From assembly GCA_964426945.1 (NCBI GenBank), contig CAYRSS010000028.1:1-49201 (forward strand): a stretch of DNA of 49,201 nucleotides, in the 5' to 3' direction. Made by a program: the position numbers and the translations under genes. The stretch comes from CAYRSS01 sp964426945. GTDB taxonomy: Bacteria; Planctomycetota; Phycisphaerae; UBA1845. Positions 35,701 to 42,060 of the stretch are shown piece by piece; positions within the stretch are counted from its first letter, which is position 1, and every line of letters starts with the position of its first letter. A model generated the notes under the pieces. The model made no database searches, had not been told where the DNA came from, and saw only the letters and a program-made list of their open reading frames with translations.

Positions 35701-38700
35701 TGCCGAGCTGACGGCCGACGACTGCAACGCGGCCGGCGGCGTCTACTCGGGCGACGGCACCGATTGCGGAACCGTCGTCTGCACGCCGCCGTTCGGGGCC
35801 TGCTGCCAGACGGGCGGCGGATGCCTCGACGGGCTGACCCAGGGTGACTGCGACGCCCAGGGCGGCGCCTACCAAGGCGACGGCACCGACTGCGGCACCG
35901 TCTCCTGTCCGAACACCAAGGGCGTGCCGCCGGGCAGCGACTGCTGGTCGACCCCCTGCGGCGGAACGCAGTACTCCTTCGCCGACAACCCGCTCCCGCC
36001 GGGCTTCTTCGGACCCGGGTCCGATCCGTTCACCGGGTCGGTCACCCTCGGCGGCGTGCCCAGCGGGCCGCTCGGCACCGATACCGAGATCGCCCGCCTC
36101 GACACGATGGTGTTCGATCTGGACAACCTGCCCTCCACCAGTTCGACCCCCGTCCAGGTGACGCGGCTGACGCTTCAGTCGTGTTCGCCGGTAACGGTGA
36201 GTTCGTTCGGCGGCGGCGCGACCACGCAGTACGACGTTCAGGTCAACCTCGCACCCAACCCCGTCCCGCCGGGCACGCTGACGGCCACCAAGCACCAGCC
36301 CGACTGCGGGCGGCTCGACGTCGTCTTCTTCGTGCAGCCGGTCTTCACGTTTACCGAGGTGGGCAACCCGGGCAACGTGCGGACGTTTGACACCGGCGCG
36401 GCGGGCATCTCGCCGATGCAGATCACCGGCCAGGACATGCCGTTCGTGCAGAACGCCGGCCTGCCGGGCTGCGATCCGAATTTCTCGCCGGGCTATGACT
36501 GTCCGGGCGGCGGGGATCCGCCGTGTTGTGTGGAGCAGTGTCACTCCTCCTTCGGCACCGCCCCGCACGATCACTGCGTGACCCCGCCGGACTGCGGCAT
36601 GTACTGCACGCCGCCGACCGGCGCCTGCTGCTTGCCCGGCGGCTCGTGCGCAGAGCTCACCGCGGACGACTGCAACCTCTCGGGCGGCGTCTACCACGGC
36701 GACTTCTCGACCTGCGGCTCGGTCATGTGTGCTCCGAACACAGGCGCCTGCTGCTACAGCGACGGCAACTGCAGCGACGCCCTGACGGAAGGCGACTGCA
36801 CCATCGGCGGCGGTACCTACCAAGGTGACGGCTCCGACTGCGGCACCGTCTTCTGCCCGCAGCCGACCGGTGCATGCTGCTACGGCGACGGGTCGTGCTT
36901 CGACCAGACCGCGGACAGCTGCTCGCTCTCGGGCGGCAGCTACTTCGGCGACGGGACCGACTGCGGCACGACTTCGTGTCCGCAGCCGACGGGCGCCTGC
37001 TGCCTCAGCGGCGGCGGATGCTCCGACGGGATCTACCAGCCGGACTGCGATGCCCAGGGCGGCAGTTACCAGGGCAACGGCTCTGACTGTGGCACGGTGT
37101 CGTGCTCCACGACTGACGATTGCGTCAACGCGGTCTTCATCGGCGATGGCACGACTCCGTTCGATCCGGCGGGCGCCACCACCGACGGGCCCAATGAGCC
37201 GTCCTGCGGCTTCCCGTTCGGCGGCGCGGCGAATCAGCAGATCAACCAGGATCGCTGGTACTCGTACATCGCGTCGTGCAGCGGCACGCTGTACGTCGAC
37301 ACCTGCGGCGGCGCGAGTCTCGACACGCGCCTGGCCGTCTACGCCGACTGCGGCATCTGTCCGCCGGCGGGGCCGCCGCTCGAGTGCAATGACGATCACG
37401 CCAACGCGACCGAGAACGACAACGGTTTCGCCTGCCCGGGCGGCCTCGAAGCGTCGCTGTCGATCCCGGTCACGGCGGGTCAGTGCGTCACCATCCGAGC
37501 CGGCGTGTTCAGCACCTCCGGCACGGTCAGCGGGCCTGACGTGATCAACGTGACCTGCCAATCGGAGACGTTCGGCGCGTGCTGCCTGTCGAACGGCACC
37601 TGCACGGACACGACCAGCACCGACTGCTCGATCCAGGGCGGCTCGTTCCAGGGCGACGGAACCGACTGCGGCACGACGTCGTGCCCGCAGCCGACGGGCG
37701 CTTGCTGCAACTTCTCGGGCATGTTCTGCACCGAGGAGACCTCGGACAACTGCTCGCTCTCGGGCGGCAGCTACTTCGGCGACGGGACGTTCTGTATCGA
37801 CGACCCGTGCGGCTTCAACCCTGAAACCGGAGCCTGCTGCGAACCGGGCGGAACCTGTTTCGACACCGATCAGCCGAGCTGCGCATTCACTTTCTTCCCC
37901 GGTCAGGCCTGCTTCGAGATCACCTGCTCCGGCCCGGGATCGAACGATGAGTGCGCCGGCGCGGTGCCCGCCGGCGACGGCGTCACGCCGTTCGACTCCA
38001 CGGGCATGACGACGAGCGGACCGATCGAGCCGGTGTGTAACTTCCCATTCGGTGACGACAACATCCACCAGGATCAGTGGTTCACCTACACCGCCCCATG
38101 CAACGGCCAGCTCTACGTCGACACCTGCGGCGGCTTCGCCGGCGATCCGCGCCTGGCGATCTATCACGGTTGCGGTTTCTGCCCGCCATCCGCTCCGCCG
38201 TCGGAGTGCAACGACGATCACGGCAACGCCACCGAGGGCGACACGGGGTTCTCATGCCCGTCGGGGCTCGAAGCCTCGCTGTCGATCCCGGCAGCGATTG
38301 GCAACTGCTACACCATCCGCGTGGGCACGTTCTCCGCGACCACCTCGACCGCGCCGGACCAGCTCAACATCCAGTGCGTCCCGGCGACGTTCGGCGCCTG
38401 CTGCCAGGCGGGCGGCTCCTGCTTTGAGACAACGGACACGGACTGCTCCTTCCAGGGCGGCTCGTTCCAGGGCGGCGGCACGAACTGCGGAACGACGTTC
38501 TGTCCGGCGCCGACGGGCGCGTGTTGCAACTTCTCACTGCTGAGCTGCTCGGAATTGACGGCCAACGACTGCGCCGGTTCGGGCGGCAGCTACTGGGGCG
38601 ACGGCACGAGCTGCGCGGGCGATCCGTGCGGATTCAGCCAGCCGATCGGCGCCTGCTGCAACTTCGGCGGGCTGTTCTGCAGCGAGCTCAACGCCAACGA

Positions 38701-39163
38701 CTGCAGCAACTCCGGCGGCAGTTACTGGGGCGACGGCACGACTTGCGTGGGGGATCCCTGCGGGTTCAACCCGACGACCGGTGCGTGCTGTAACTTCGGG
38801 AGCTGCTTTGAGACCGATCCCGCCGACTGCTCCAGCGGCGGCGGCAGCTACCTCGGCGACGGGACGGATTGCACCGGCGATCCCTGCGGAACCGGGAGCT
38901 TCGGTGCCTGCTGCGATCCGGGCGGCGGCTGCTTCGAGACCGAGGCGTCGGGGTGCTCTTTCGCGCATTACCCCGGCCAGCTTTGCTTCCAGGTGTCCTG
39001 CACGGCGGCCGGCGCTTGCTGCCAGGTCCAGCCGGGCCCCGGATGCGGCGATCCCGGCATCGAGGGCTGCGTCTGTGCGGTTGATCCGTACTGCTGCACG
39101 ACCCAGTGGGACAGCGTCTGCGTGGATGAAGTGACCGGCCTCGGCTGCGGCGTCTGTCCATGA
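29744..39163 (+). CDS. Giant secreted subtilisin-like (S8) protein with cysteine modules
   Basis: 3139 residues. Signal peptide at 1-22 (MRRHWAAFACVAGLGLSGAQA). The S8 triad is intact: Asp264 ('IAIVDSGIDDTHP'), His340 ('DGHGTHVAGIAG'), Ser890 ('EGTSMASPHVAGVAG'). His and Ser are 550 apart, against about 157 in subtilisin, because about ten tandem Cys units (residues about 409-725) are inserted; an 'AAGN' oxyanion motif was not found. Next come a PPC-like beta domain (about 980-1090), a GEVED domain (about 1096-1360), dockerin-like loops (about 1642-1696), two copies of a 'YSFADNP...' domain (from about 1752 and 2065), and two 'DGTTPFD...' domains (from about 2458 and 2734). About 16 GACC modules are interspersed. 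No anchor or sorting signal. The large size, calcium-type loops and disulfide richness fit a surface-associated extracellular protease. Confidence 0.85.
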   Translation: MRRHWAAFACVAGLGLSGAQAAITWSGADVVTGDPAVEEMIAHLEPIADTTDLEIIDKHRVIDPSTGWGYLALKLDVDGEPATFWMNESSGLMSFDFDLLEQERTALFATLDPAYRKMSPDMLELMRTAQGGVLGARSVDDRRLSVVFFAESSDKLDAIIAEMTGVKPDAFDSVKLHGEKPPVVAPDESGNLPVLAGPPDIFAVTADLTVAEIVRLSGLDAVVAVEPEIFATLRLNASRVRIRANTAANFSVNHGFNADIAIVDSGIDDTHPALPWVIAEMDTSGSQQFCDGGARAGRRCDCPGGACGGGGTCVGGARAGKACNCPGSTCHEAVDDLDGHGTHVAGIAGSSDGTFTGMARLVDLINAKSLGGFTIGQMFAAGMPSVAAGLAFSRGAGADVINGSYGFAGCTAPGFCSGPGRCLGPGMCTRPRICTAPAASAGNPCANNAACDTAPGNGVCADAGWCTAGNVGAPCATNANCDTAPGNGVCTQRSRACNVAADCDSAAGAGDGFCAAARQCTAGNVGAPCVLNRDCDNPLGAGNGVCGVGTRMCLENDDCDSAAGANDGFCARAGACTAPGGSAGRPCVYNFDCDSAVGAGDGLCASAGACTAPAGSVGRNCTTNAACDSAPGAGDGACNPRGDLRPCTTDAACDFPAGAGNGTCSPASVCFATAATQGLLCQRDSDCDGVPGSGAGRCGPRPCIANADCDSAVGAGDGVCGTPTSNGSSRPSRDVDFEVYSSNITVTIAGEELSYHGRCSGGANNGQRCGYAFQCPGGTCQAIPSSPNDAFNVITVGSSNLAGPPSTVSSWSIVGPTADNRSKPDVLAPGESPGLDGIDSCNAHWESGLCTAPGASLNNACAVNADCDTVPGNGVCSLTANDFTDLEGTSMASPHVAGVAGLLWDLGDRHDILNDTPYIKAAILNNARRLAGWAQPQGNVLTITQPLDRSQGTGEMDAEATYRAYMNDLRVWQQRHTAVGEANSHWYWLDVPAPTDANTRIVVTLVFERHVTNAAAAAPALNDLDIRLYDPNCNLLRTSRSSVDSVEHIVFPNPGQPVLPAGRYCIEVLPFALPTDGSELYAVAANYPMQFLGKTKPCTLDFGDAPDPFTGAGKYPTRLASNGARHFDWTKEWLGSSRPEIDGELEKGTLAVHSRVDPFPSVSGEKDAIDPMDQDGVNNLVNRDAWDDGVLIPGPFVPGGLTPVIVTVQSIIDDVGFGPMGRYDQAVAAKRLYLNAWADWNGDGLWATPGEKIIGTGSPTGRVAIDPQTWGVNGRYTIGEAFTDSNGSGAWEPGETFTDTAGATEAVYVFFVVAPPVIAPEFYLRFRLDYGEDVGVLANHSGNLAQDRGQARFGEVEDYKQQKFVAGCGPYPYWVEGCPAGVDVIESNGLISLDLNDDCGPDTSLQLEGPVTVGHSDPSDDSATFPGVAPSDGVFDVIDTEILALELTGGGVTLRAGAGQSQGLAIQPSYGAIVQQQANPSLADSFFHVFFEVDMGGGNYLYNQSPHIISTTIDSIPPKTIYIPPTVDPCVPLFTSPVPGEGIYVANLVSGCHGVGSSCVEMLTTGSCCTSDGACTSQVSQHDCMNLGGTFTAGEDCIGDGGTVECVDTGACCQSDGTCTEGSEADCAGFVCDVTAISGATCFGDADGNGIVNAADRGFVTANIGRFEPELLCRFDMDGNGVINAADRGQVSANIGSCNSLPNYQNGSGLNAAGNGPDPRFPASDGVFQGYGTYCDMTTCPVVKTVDPGSDCWVTDCSGSQYSFADNPIPADFFGPGSDPFTGTVVLGGIPTGPFGTDTEITRLDPLEFAINDLPSTSSTRIQVTRLDLSSCSPVDISFDGGTSTASYDMIVSLSPTSVSNGMLTATKHSPNCGTLDLYFFVQPVFTFVEVGNPGNSVVLDTAVAGIPELELAASGMPFVQEASLPGCDPNFSPGYDCPEDEPPCCVEQCHSSFGTAPHEHCASPPDCAVYCTPQTGACCLSDGTCAELTADDCNAAGGVYSGDGTDCGTVVCTPPFGACCQTGGGCLDGLTQGDCDAQGGAYQGDGTDCGTVSCPNTKGVPPGSDCWSTPCGGTQYSFADNPLPPGFFGPGSDPFTGSVTLGGVPSGPLGTDTEIARLDTMVFDLDNLPSTSSTPVQVTRLTLQSCSPVTVSSFGGGATTQYDVQVNLAPNPVPPGTLTATKHQPDCGRLDVVFFVQPVFTFTEVGNPGNVRTFDTGAAGISPMQITGQDMPFVQNAGLPGCDPNFSPGYDCPGGGDPPCCVEQCHSSFGTAPHDHCVTPPDCGMYCTPPTGACCLPGGSCAELTADDCNLSGGVYHGDFSTCGSVMCAPNTGACCYSDGNCSDALTEGDCTIGGGTYQGDGSDCGTVFCPQPTGACCYGDGSCFDQTADSCSLSGGSYFGDGTDCGTTSCPQPTGACCLSGGGCSDGIYQPDCDAQGGSYQGNGSDCGTVSCSTTDDCVNAVFIGDGTTPFDPAGATTDGPNEPSCGFPFGGAANQQINQDRWYSYIASCSGTLYVDTCGGASLDTRLAVYADCGICPPAGPPLECNDDHANATENDNGFACPGGLEASLSIPVTAGQCVTIRAGVFSTSGTVSGPDVINVTCQSETFGACCLSNGTCTDTTSTDCSIQGGSFQGDGTDCGTTSCPQPTGACCNFSGMFCTEETSDNCSLSGGSYFGDGTFCIDDPCGFNPETGACCEPGGTCFDTDQPSCAFTFFPGQACFEITCSGPGSNDECAGAVPAGDGVTPFDSTGMTTSGPIEPVCNFPFGDDNIHQDQWFTYTAPCNGQLYVDTCGGFAGDPRLAIYHGCGFCPPSAPPSECNDDHGNATEGDTGFSCPSGLEASLSIPAAIGNCYTIRVGTFSATTSTAPDQLNIQCVPATFGACCQAGGSCFETTDTDCSFQGGSFQGGGTNCGTTFCPAPTGACCNFSLLSCSELTANDCAGSGGSYWGDGTSCAGDPCGFSQPIGACCNFGGLFCSELNANDCSNSGGSYWGDGTTCVGDPCGFNPTTGACCNFGSCFETDPADCSSGGGSYLGDGTDCTGDPCGTGSFGACCDPGGGCFETEASGCSFAHYPGQLCFQVSCTAAGACCQVQPGPGCGDPGIEGCVCAVDPYCCTTQWDSVCVDEVTGLGCGVCP
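30967..31920 (+). repeat. Tandem cysteine-unit array inside the subtilase domain
   Basis: About ten coding units of 22-34 codons. Each follows roughly C-(x)n-C-x4-[AD]-C-D-x5-G-x-G-x-C, for example 'CIANADCDSAVGAGDGVC'. An eleventh unit lies at about 32290-32380, just before the catalytic Ser motif. The nucleotide sequence has diverged between units, so this is an old protein-level duplication. Confidence 0.8.
34430..39140 (+). repeat. GACC cysteine-module region of the subtilase gene
   Basis: About 16 copies of a module of about 40 codons reading [TF]GACC-x2-[DG]G-x-C-x8-C-x3-GG-x-[YF]-x-GDGT-x-CGT-x2-C. They are concentrated at 35670-35920, 36600-37110, 37570-37960 and 38390-39000. Each has about six conserved cysteines. 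Two larger domains are themselves duplicated in this region. Confidence 0.85.
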
Positions 39164-39212
39164 CCGCCGGCCTGCCGGGGCGATTCGTCCCGGCGAAGTG
39201 AAGGATAGATTC

Positions 39213-39244
39213 ACCGGCCGCGCGGAGGCACCCGCGCGGCCGGT
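39213..39244. terminator. Hairpin terminator between converging genes
   Basis: ACCGGCCGCGCGG (39213-39225) pairs perfectly with CCGCGCGGCCGGT (39232-39244). TTGCTTGTG follows on the plus strand. It lies between the subtilase stop and the hydrolase stop and could serve both; the T-tract is weak. Confidence 0.65.
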
Positions 39245-39254
39245 TGCTTGTGCG

Positions 39255-40241
39255 TCAGGGCAGGCCGGGGCGTGCCGGCGCCAGTTCGGCCATCAACTCG
39301 CCGACGCGCTGCGTCACGGCATAGTCGTAGAGCATGCCGCCGTCGACGTGGCCGCCGTCGGTGGGAATGAAGAGTTTCGGCTCCGGCGCGGCGGCAAAAA
39401 GCCGCTCGCCGAGGGCGAAGGGAATCAGCTCGTCGCCGCGGCCGTGAAGGAAGATCTTCGGACAGCGGATCTGCGTCACCTTGGCGATCGAATCGTAATC
39501 GTGGCGCAGGATAAGCCGCGCCGGCAGCATCCACAGCAGGTCCGCCGCTACGTCACCCATGGACGTAAACGTGCACTCGACGATCAACAGGCCCGGCTCA
39601 TGACGACTGGCCAGGTCGATCGCCACCGCCCCGCCCAGCGACTCACCCCAGACGATGACGTCGCGCGGCTCGCGTCCTTTCTGTTCGACGAGATAGTCCC
39701 ACGCAGTCTGGGCATCGAAGTAGGTGCCGTGCTCGTCGGGGCGGCCGGTGCTTCGTCCGAATCCGCGGTAGTCGAAGGCCATCACGTCGTAGCCGAAACG
39801 CTGAAACTGGCGCATGAAGATGAGCCGATCGGCCATGTTGCCCGCGTTGCCGTGACAGAGCAGCACCGTCCGCGTTGCCCCGGCGGTGGGGACGAACCAC
39901 GCGGCGATCGTCTCGCCGTCGGGCGTGCTGAGGCGCAGGTCCTCGAAGGGCATGCCCGCGTCGCGCGGCGTAGCGTGGTAGCGGCGATCCGGAACGTAGA
40001 TGAGCCAGCCCTGCACGAGGTAAAGCACGAGGCAGACGAGCAGGTAGACCGACAGGACGCTGGTGGCCACGCGGCGGACTTTGAACCGACGCCGTCGTGC
40101 GAGCGGCCTGGCGACCGGGCGTGTCGAGTCGGGCTCGGGAGGCTCCGAAGTCTCGCGGGGCGAGGCGGGATCGTCAGCCGACGCCGCCTCGCCGGGCGGC
40201 GCGGCCTCAGGCACCCGATCTGGGTCCGGCGGGGAGGACAC
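39255..40241 (-). CDS. Membrane-anchored alpha/beta hydrolase
   Basis: 328 residues. A Pro/Glu/Ser-rich, probably cytoplasmic, head (1-50) precedes one membrane helix (about 58-80, SVLSVYLLVCLVLYLVQGWL). The catalytic domain follows and resembles the ABHD17/YfhR-like group: oxyanion 'CHGNAGNMADR', 'FDYRGFGRSTG', the nucleophile elbow 'WGESLGGAV' (Ser), acid 'HGRGDELIP' (Asp), and base 'DGGHVDGG' (His). The triad is complete, so it should be an active serine hydrolase facing the outer side of the inner membrane, substrate unknown. The start is GTG at 40241; no nearby ATG precedes the membrane segment. It lies 130 nt downstream of ffh on the same strand. Confidence 0.83.
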   Translation of the reverse strand: MSSPPDPDRVPEAAPPGEAASADDPASPRETSEPPEPDSTRPVARPLARRRRFKVRRVATSVLSVYLLVCLVLYLVQGWLIYVPDRRYHATPRDAGMPFEDLRLSTPDGETIAAWFVPTAGATRTVLLCHGNAGNMADRLIFMRQFQRFGYDVMAFDYRGFGRSTGRPDEHGTYFDAQTAWDYLVEQKGREPRDVIVWGESLGGAVAIDLASRHEPGLLIVECTFTSMGDVAADLLWMLPARLILRHDYDSIAKVTQIRCPKIFLHGRGDELIPFALGERLFAAAPEPKLFIPTDGGHVDGGMLYDYAVTQRVGELMAELAPARPGLP

Positions 40242-40371
40242 GATGCCGGATCATACGCCGATCAGCAGGACCGGTCCCGCCCGGCATCGCGCGGGCAGAC
40301 AGGTTCTTACCGCCGGCAACGGCGAGCGCTCAGTCCGTCAGCCGACGATGACCTCGCAACTTGCTTCCCCC

Positions 40372-41799
40372 CTACCGCTTCCGCTTCTTCCGCTTGTCCT
40401 TCTTCGACAGCTGCCGCTGGGTGGAGGTGGTGCCCTTCTTCATCCGGGGCATCATGCCGGCGGCCATGCTGCGCGAGAGCTGAGTGCCCATCTTCATCCG
40501 CTGCAGCGGATTGAGGCCCGACATCTGCTGCATCATGGCCCGCATCGGCTCGAACATCTTGACGACGCCGGAAACATCCTCCGGATCCGCACCCGAGCCC
40601 TTGGCGATGCGACGACGGCGCGAGGCGTCGATGATCTTCGGGTTGGCTCGCTCCTTCATCGTCATCGAGGAGATGACCGCCTCGATGCGCGTCAGCTCGC
40701 CCTCATCCACTGACATGCCCGCGGCAAGATCGCCCATGCCGGGGATCTTCTTGATCAGTTCGCCGAGGGGGCCCATCTTTCGCATCTTGCGAAGCTGCAT
40801 GGCGAAGTCGTCGAGGGTCATGCGCCCCTTCGACATCTTGGCTTCGAGCTTCGCGGCCTCTTCCTGCGAATACTGCTTCTGGGCCTGCTCGACGAGCGAG
40901 AGCACGTCGCCCATGCCCAGGATCCGCCCCGCCACGCGCTCCGGGCGGAACTCTTCCAGGGCTTCGAGTTTCTCGCCGACGCCGATGTACTTGATCGGCT
41001 TGCCCGTGACCTTGCGTACCGAGAGGGCCGCGCCGCCGCGCGTGTCGCTGTCGAACTTCGTGAGAATCACCCCGTCGAGTTCGAGCCGCTCGTTGAAGGT
41101 TTTGGCGGTGTGGACGGCGTCCTGACCGGTCATGGCGTCGAGGACGAGGAAGATCTGGTGCGGCCGGGTCGTCTGGGCGACCTTGGCCAGTTCATCCATC
41201 AGTTCCGCGTCGATCGCCAGGCGGCCGGCGGTGTCGAGGATGACCACGTCTCGGTCGGTCTTCTTCGCCTGGGCGATGCCGTTGGCGCACACCTTCACCG
41301 CGTTGAGGTGGCCACGCTCCGCATAGACCGGCACGCCGACCTGCTGACCCAGCACCTCGAGCTGGTCGATGGCCGCCGGGCGCTTCAGGTCGGCCGCGAC
41401 CATCAGCGGGCGCTTCGCCCGTTCGAGCAGCATCCGCGCCATCTTGCCGCAGGTGGTCGTCTTGCCCGAGCCCTGCAGACCGGCCATCAGCAGCACGGTC
41501 GGCCCGGGGGCGACGAAGGGGATGCGTGGATCGACCGGCCCCATCAGGCGGATCAGCTCGTCGTGGACGATCTTGACCATCACCTGGGCGGGCTGAAGGG
41601 TCTTGATGACCTCGGCGCCGACGGCTTTCTTCTGGACCTCGTCGCAGAACTCGCGGGCGACCTCCAGGTTGACGTCGGCCTCCAAGAGGGCCGTGCGGAT
41701 GTCCCGCATGGCCTCGGCCACGTTCTCCTCGGAGATCTTCCCGCGGCCGCGGAGACCCCGGAAAACACTGCTCAAACGTTCGGAAAGGGCGTCAAACAT
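40372..41799 (-). CDS. ffh: Signal recognition particle protein Ffh
   Basis: 475 residues. Ffh binds SRP RNA and signal sequences and delivers ribosomes to FtsY at the membrane. The N domain (1-90) is followed by the GTPase domain: G1 'GLQGSGKTTTCGK', 'DTAGRL' (G3), 'TKFDSDTRGGA' (G4 with the SRP-specific region). The C-terminal Met-rich M domain includes 'RRRRIAKGSG' and 'FEPMRAMMQQMSG', then a basic tail (Lys/Arg). All signature parts and the length are normal. ATG 41799 (MFDALSERLSS) is the family start; the frame open to 41952 runs into a repeat and is not translated. No SRP RNA gene was recognised in the window. Confidence 0.95.
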   Translation of the reverse strand: MFDALSERLSSVFRGLRGRGKISEENVAEAMRDIRTALLEADVNLEVAREFCDEVQKKAVGAEVIKTLQPAQVMVKIVHDELIRLMGPVDPRIPFVAPGPTVLLMAGLQGSGKTTTCGKMARMLLERAKRPLMVAADLKRPAAIDQLEVLGQQVGVPVYAERGHLNAVKVCANGIAQAKKTDRDVVILDTAGRLAIDAELMDELAKVAQTTRPHQIFLVLDAMTGQDAVHTAKTFNERLELDGVILTKFDSDTRGGAALSVRKVTGKPIKYIGVGEKLEALEEFRPERVAGRILGMGDVLSLVEQAQKQYSQEEAAKLEAKMSKGRMTLDDFAMQLRKMRKMGPLGELIKKIPGMGDLAAGMSVDEGELTRIEAVISSMTMKERANPKIIDASRRRRIAKGSGADPEDVSGVVKMFEPMRAMMQQMSGLNPLQRMKMGTQLSRSMAAGMMPRMKKGTTSTQRQLSKKDKRKKRKR

Positions 41800-42060
41800 G
41801 GGCGGAATTGTAGCGGGGGGAAGTGGCAAGTTGCAAGTTGAGGGTCGCAAGTATAAGGGCGGCTGGCCGCCGGCGCTCCGCCGAGTCTTACTCGCAACTT
41901 GCAACTTGAAACTTCGTGAATCGTCCAGATCCGCCCAGCGGCGTGACGCCACGCGGCCCGCGCATCAACAAACCGGCGGCAGGCGGGCGGGCGGATTACC
42001 GCCCTGCCACCTGCCGCCGGATTGACCACACCGGTCGCTGCGCCAGGATGCGGAGCGGCC
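41800..42060. repeat. Repeat-filled spacer upstream of ffh
   Basis: AAGTGGCAAGTTGCAAGTTG at 41821-41840 and its near-inverse ACTTGCAACTTGAAACTT at 41897-41914 form an inverted repeat around about 50 bp. At 41922-41954 is a 33-bp segment that recurs with 31 identities at 44476-44508, where it codes for the end of the POT transporter. No gene is supported here. Confidence 0.7.

Noticed and set aside
35633..38221. 862-codon minus-strand frame opposite the subtilase gene
   Set aside because: Composition is the antisense of the cysteine modules (Ala/Arg/Val-rich), with no domain and no ribosome-binding site.
41800..41952. N-terminal extension of Ffh
   Set aside because: The extension translates the GCAAGTTGCAAGTT repeat and the 33-bp repeat; Ffh proteins begin at MFDALSERLS, encoded from 41799.
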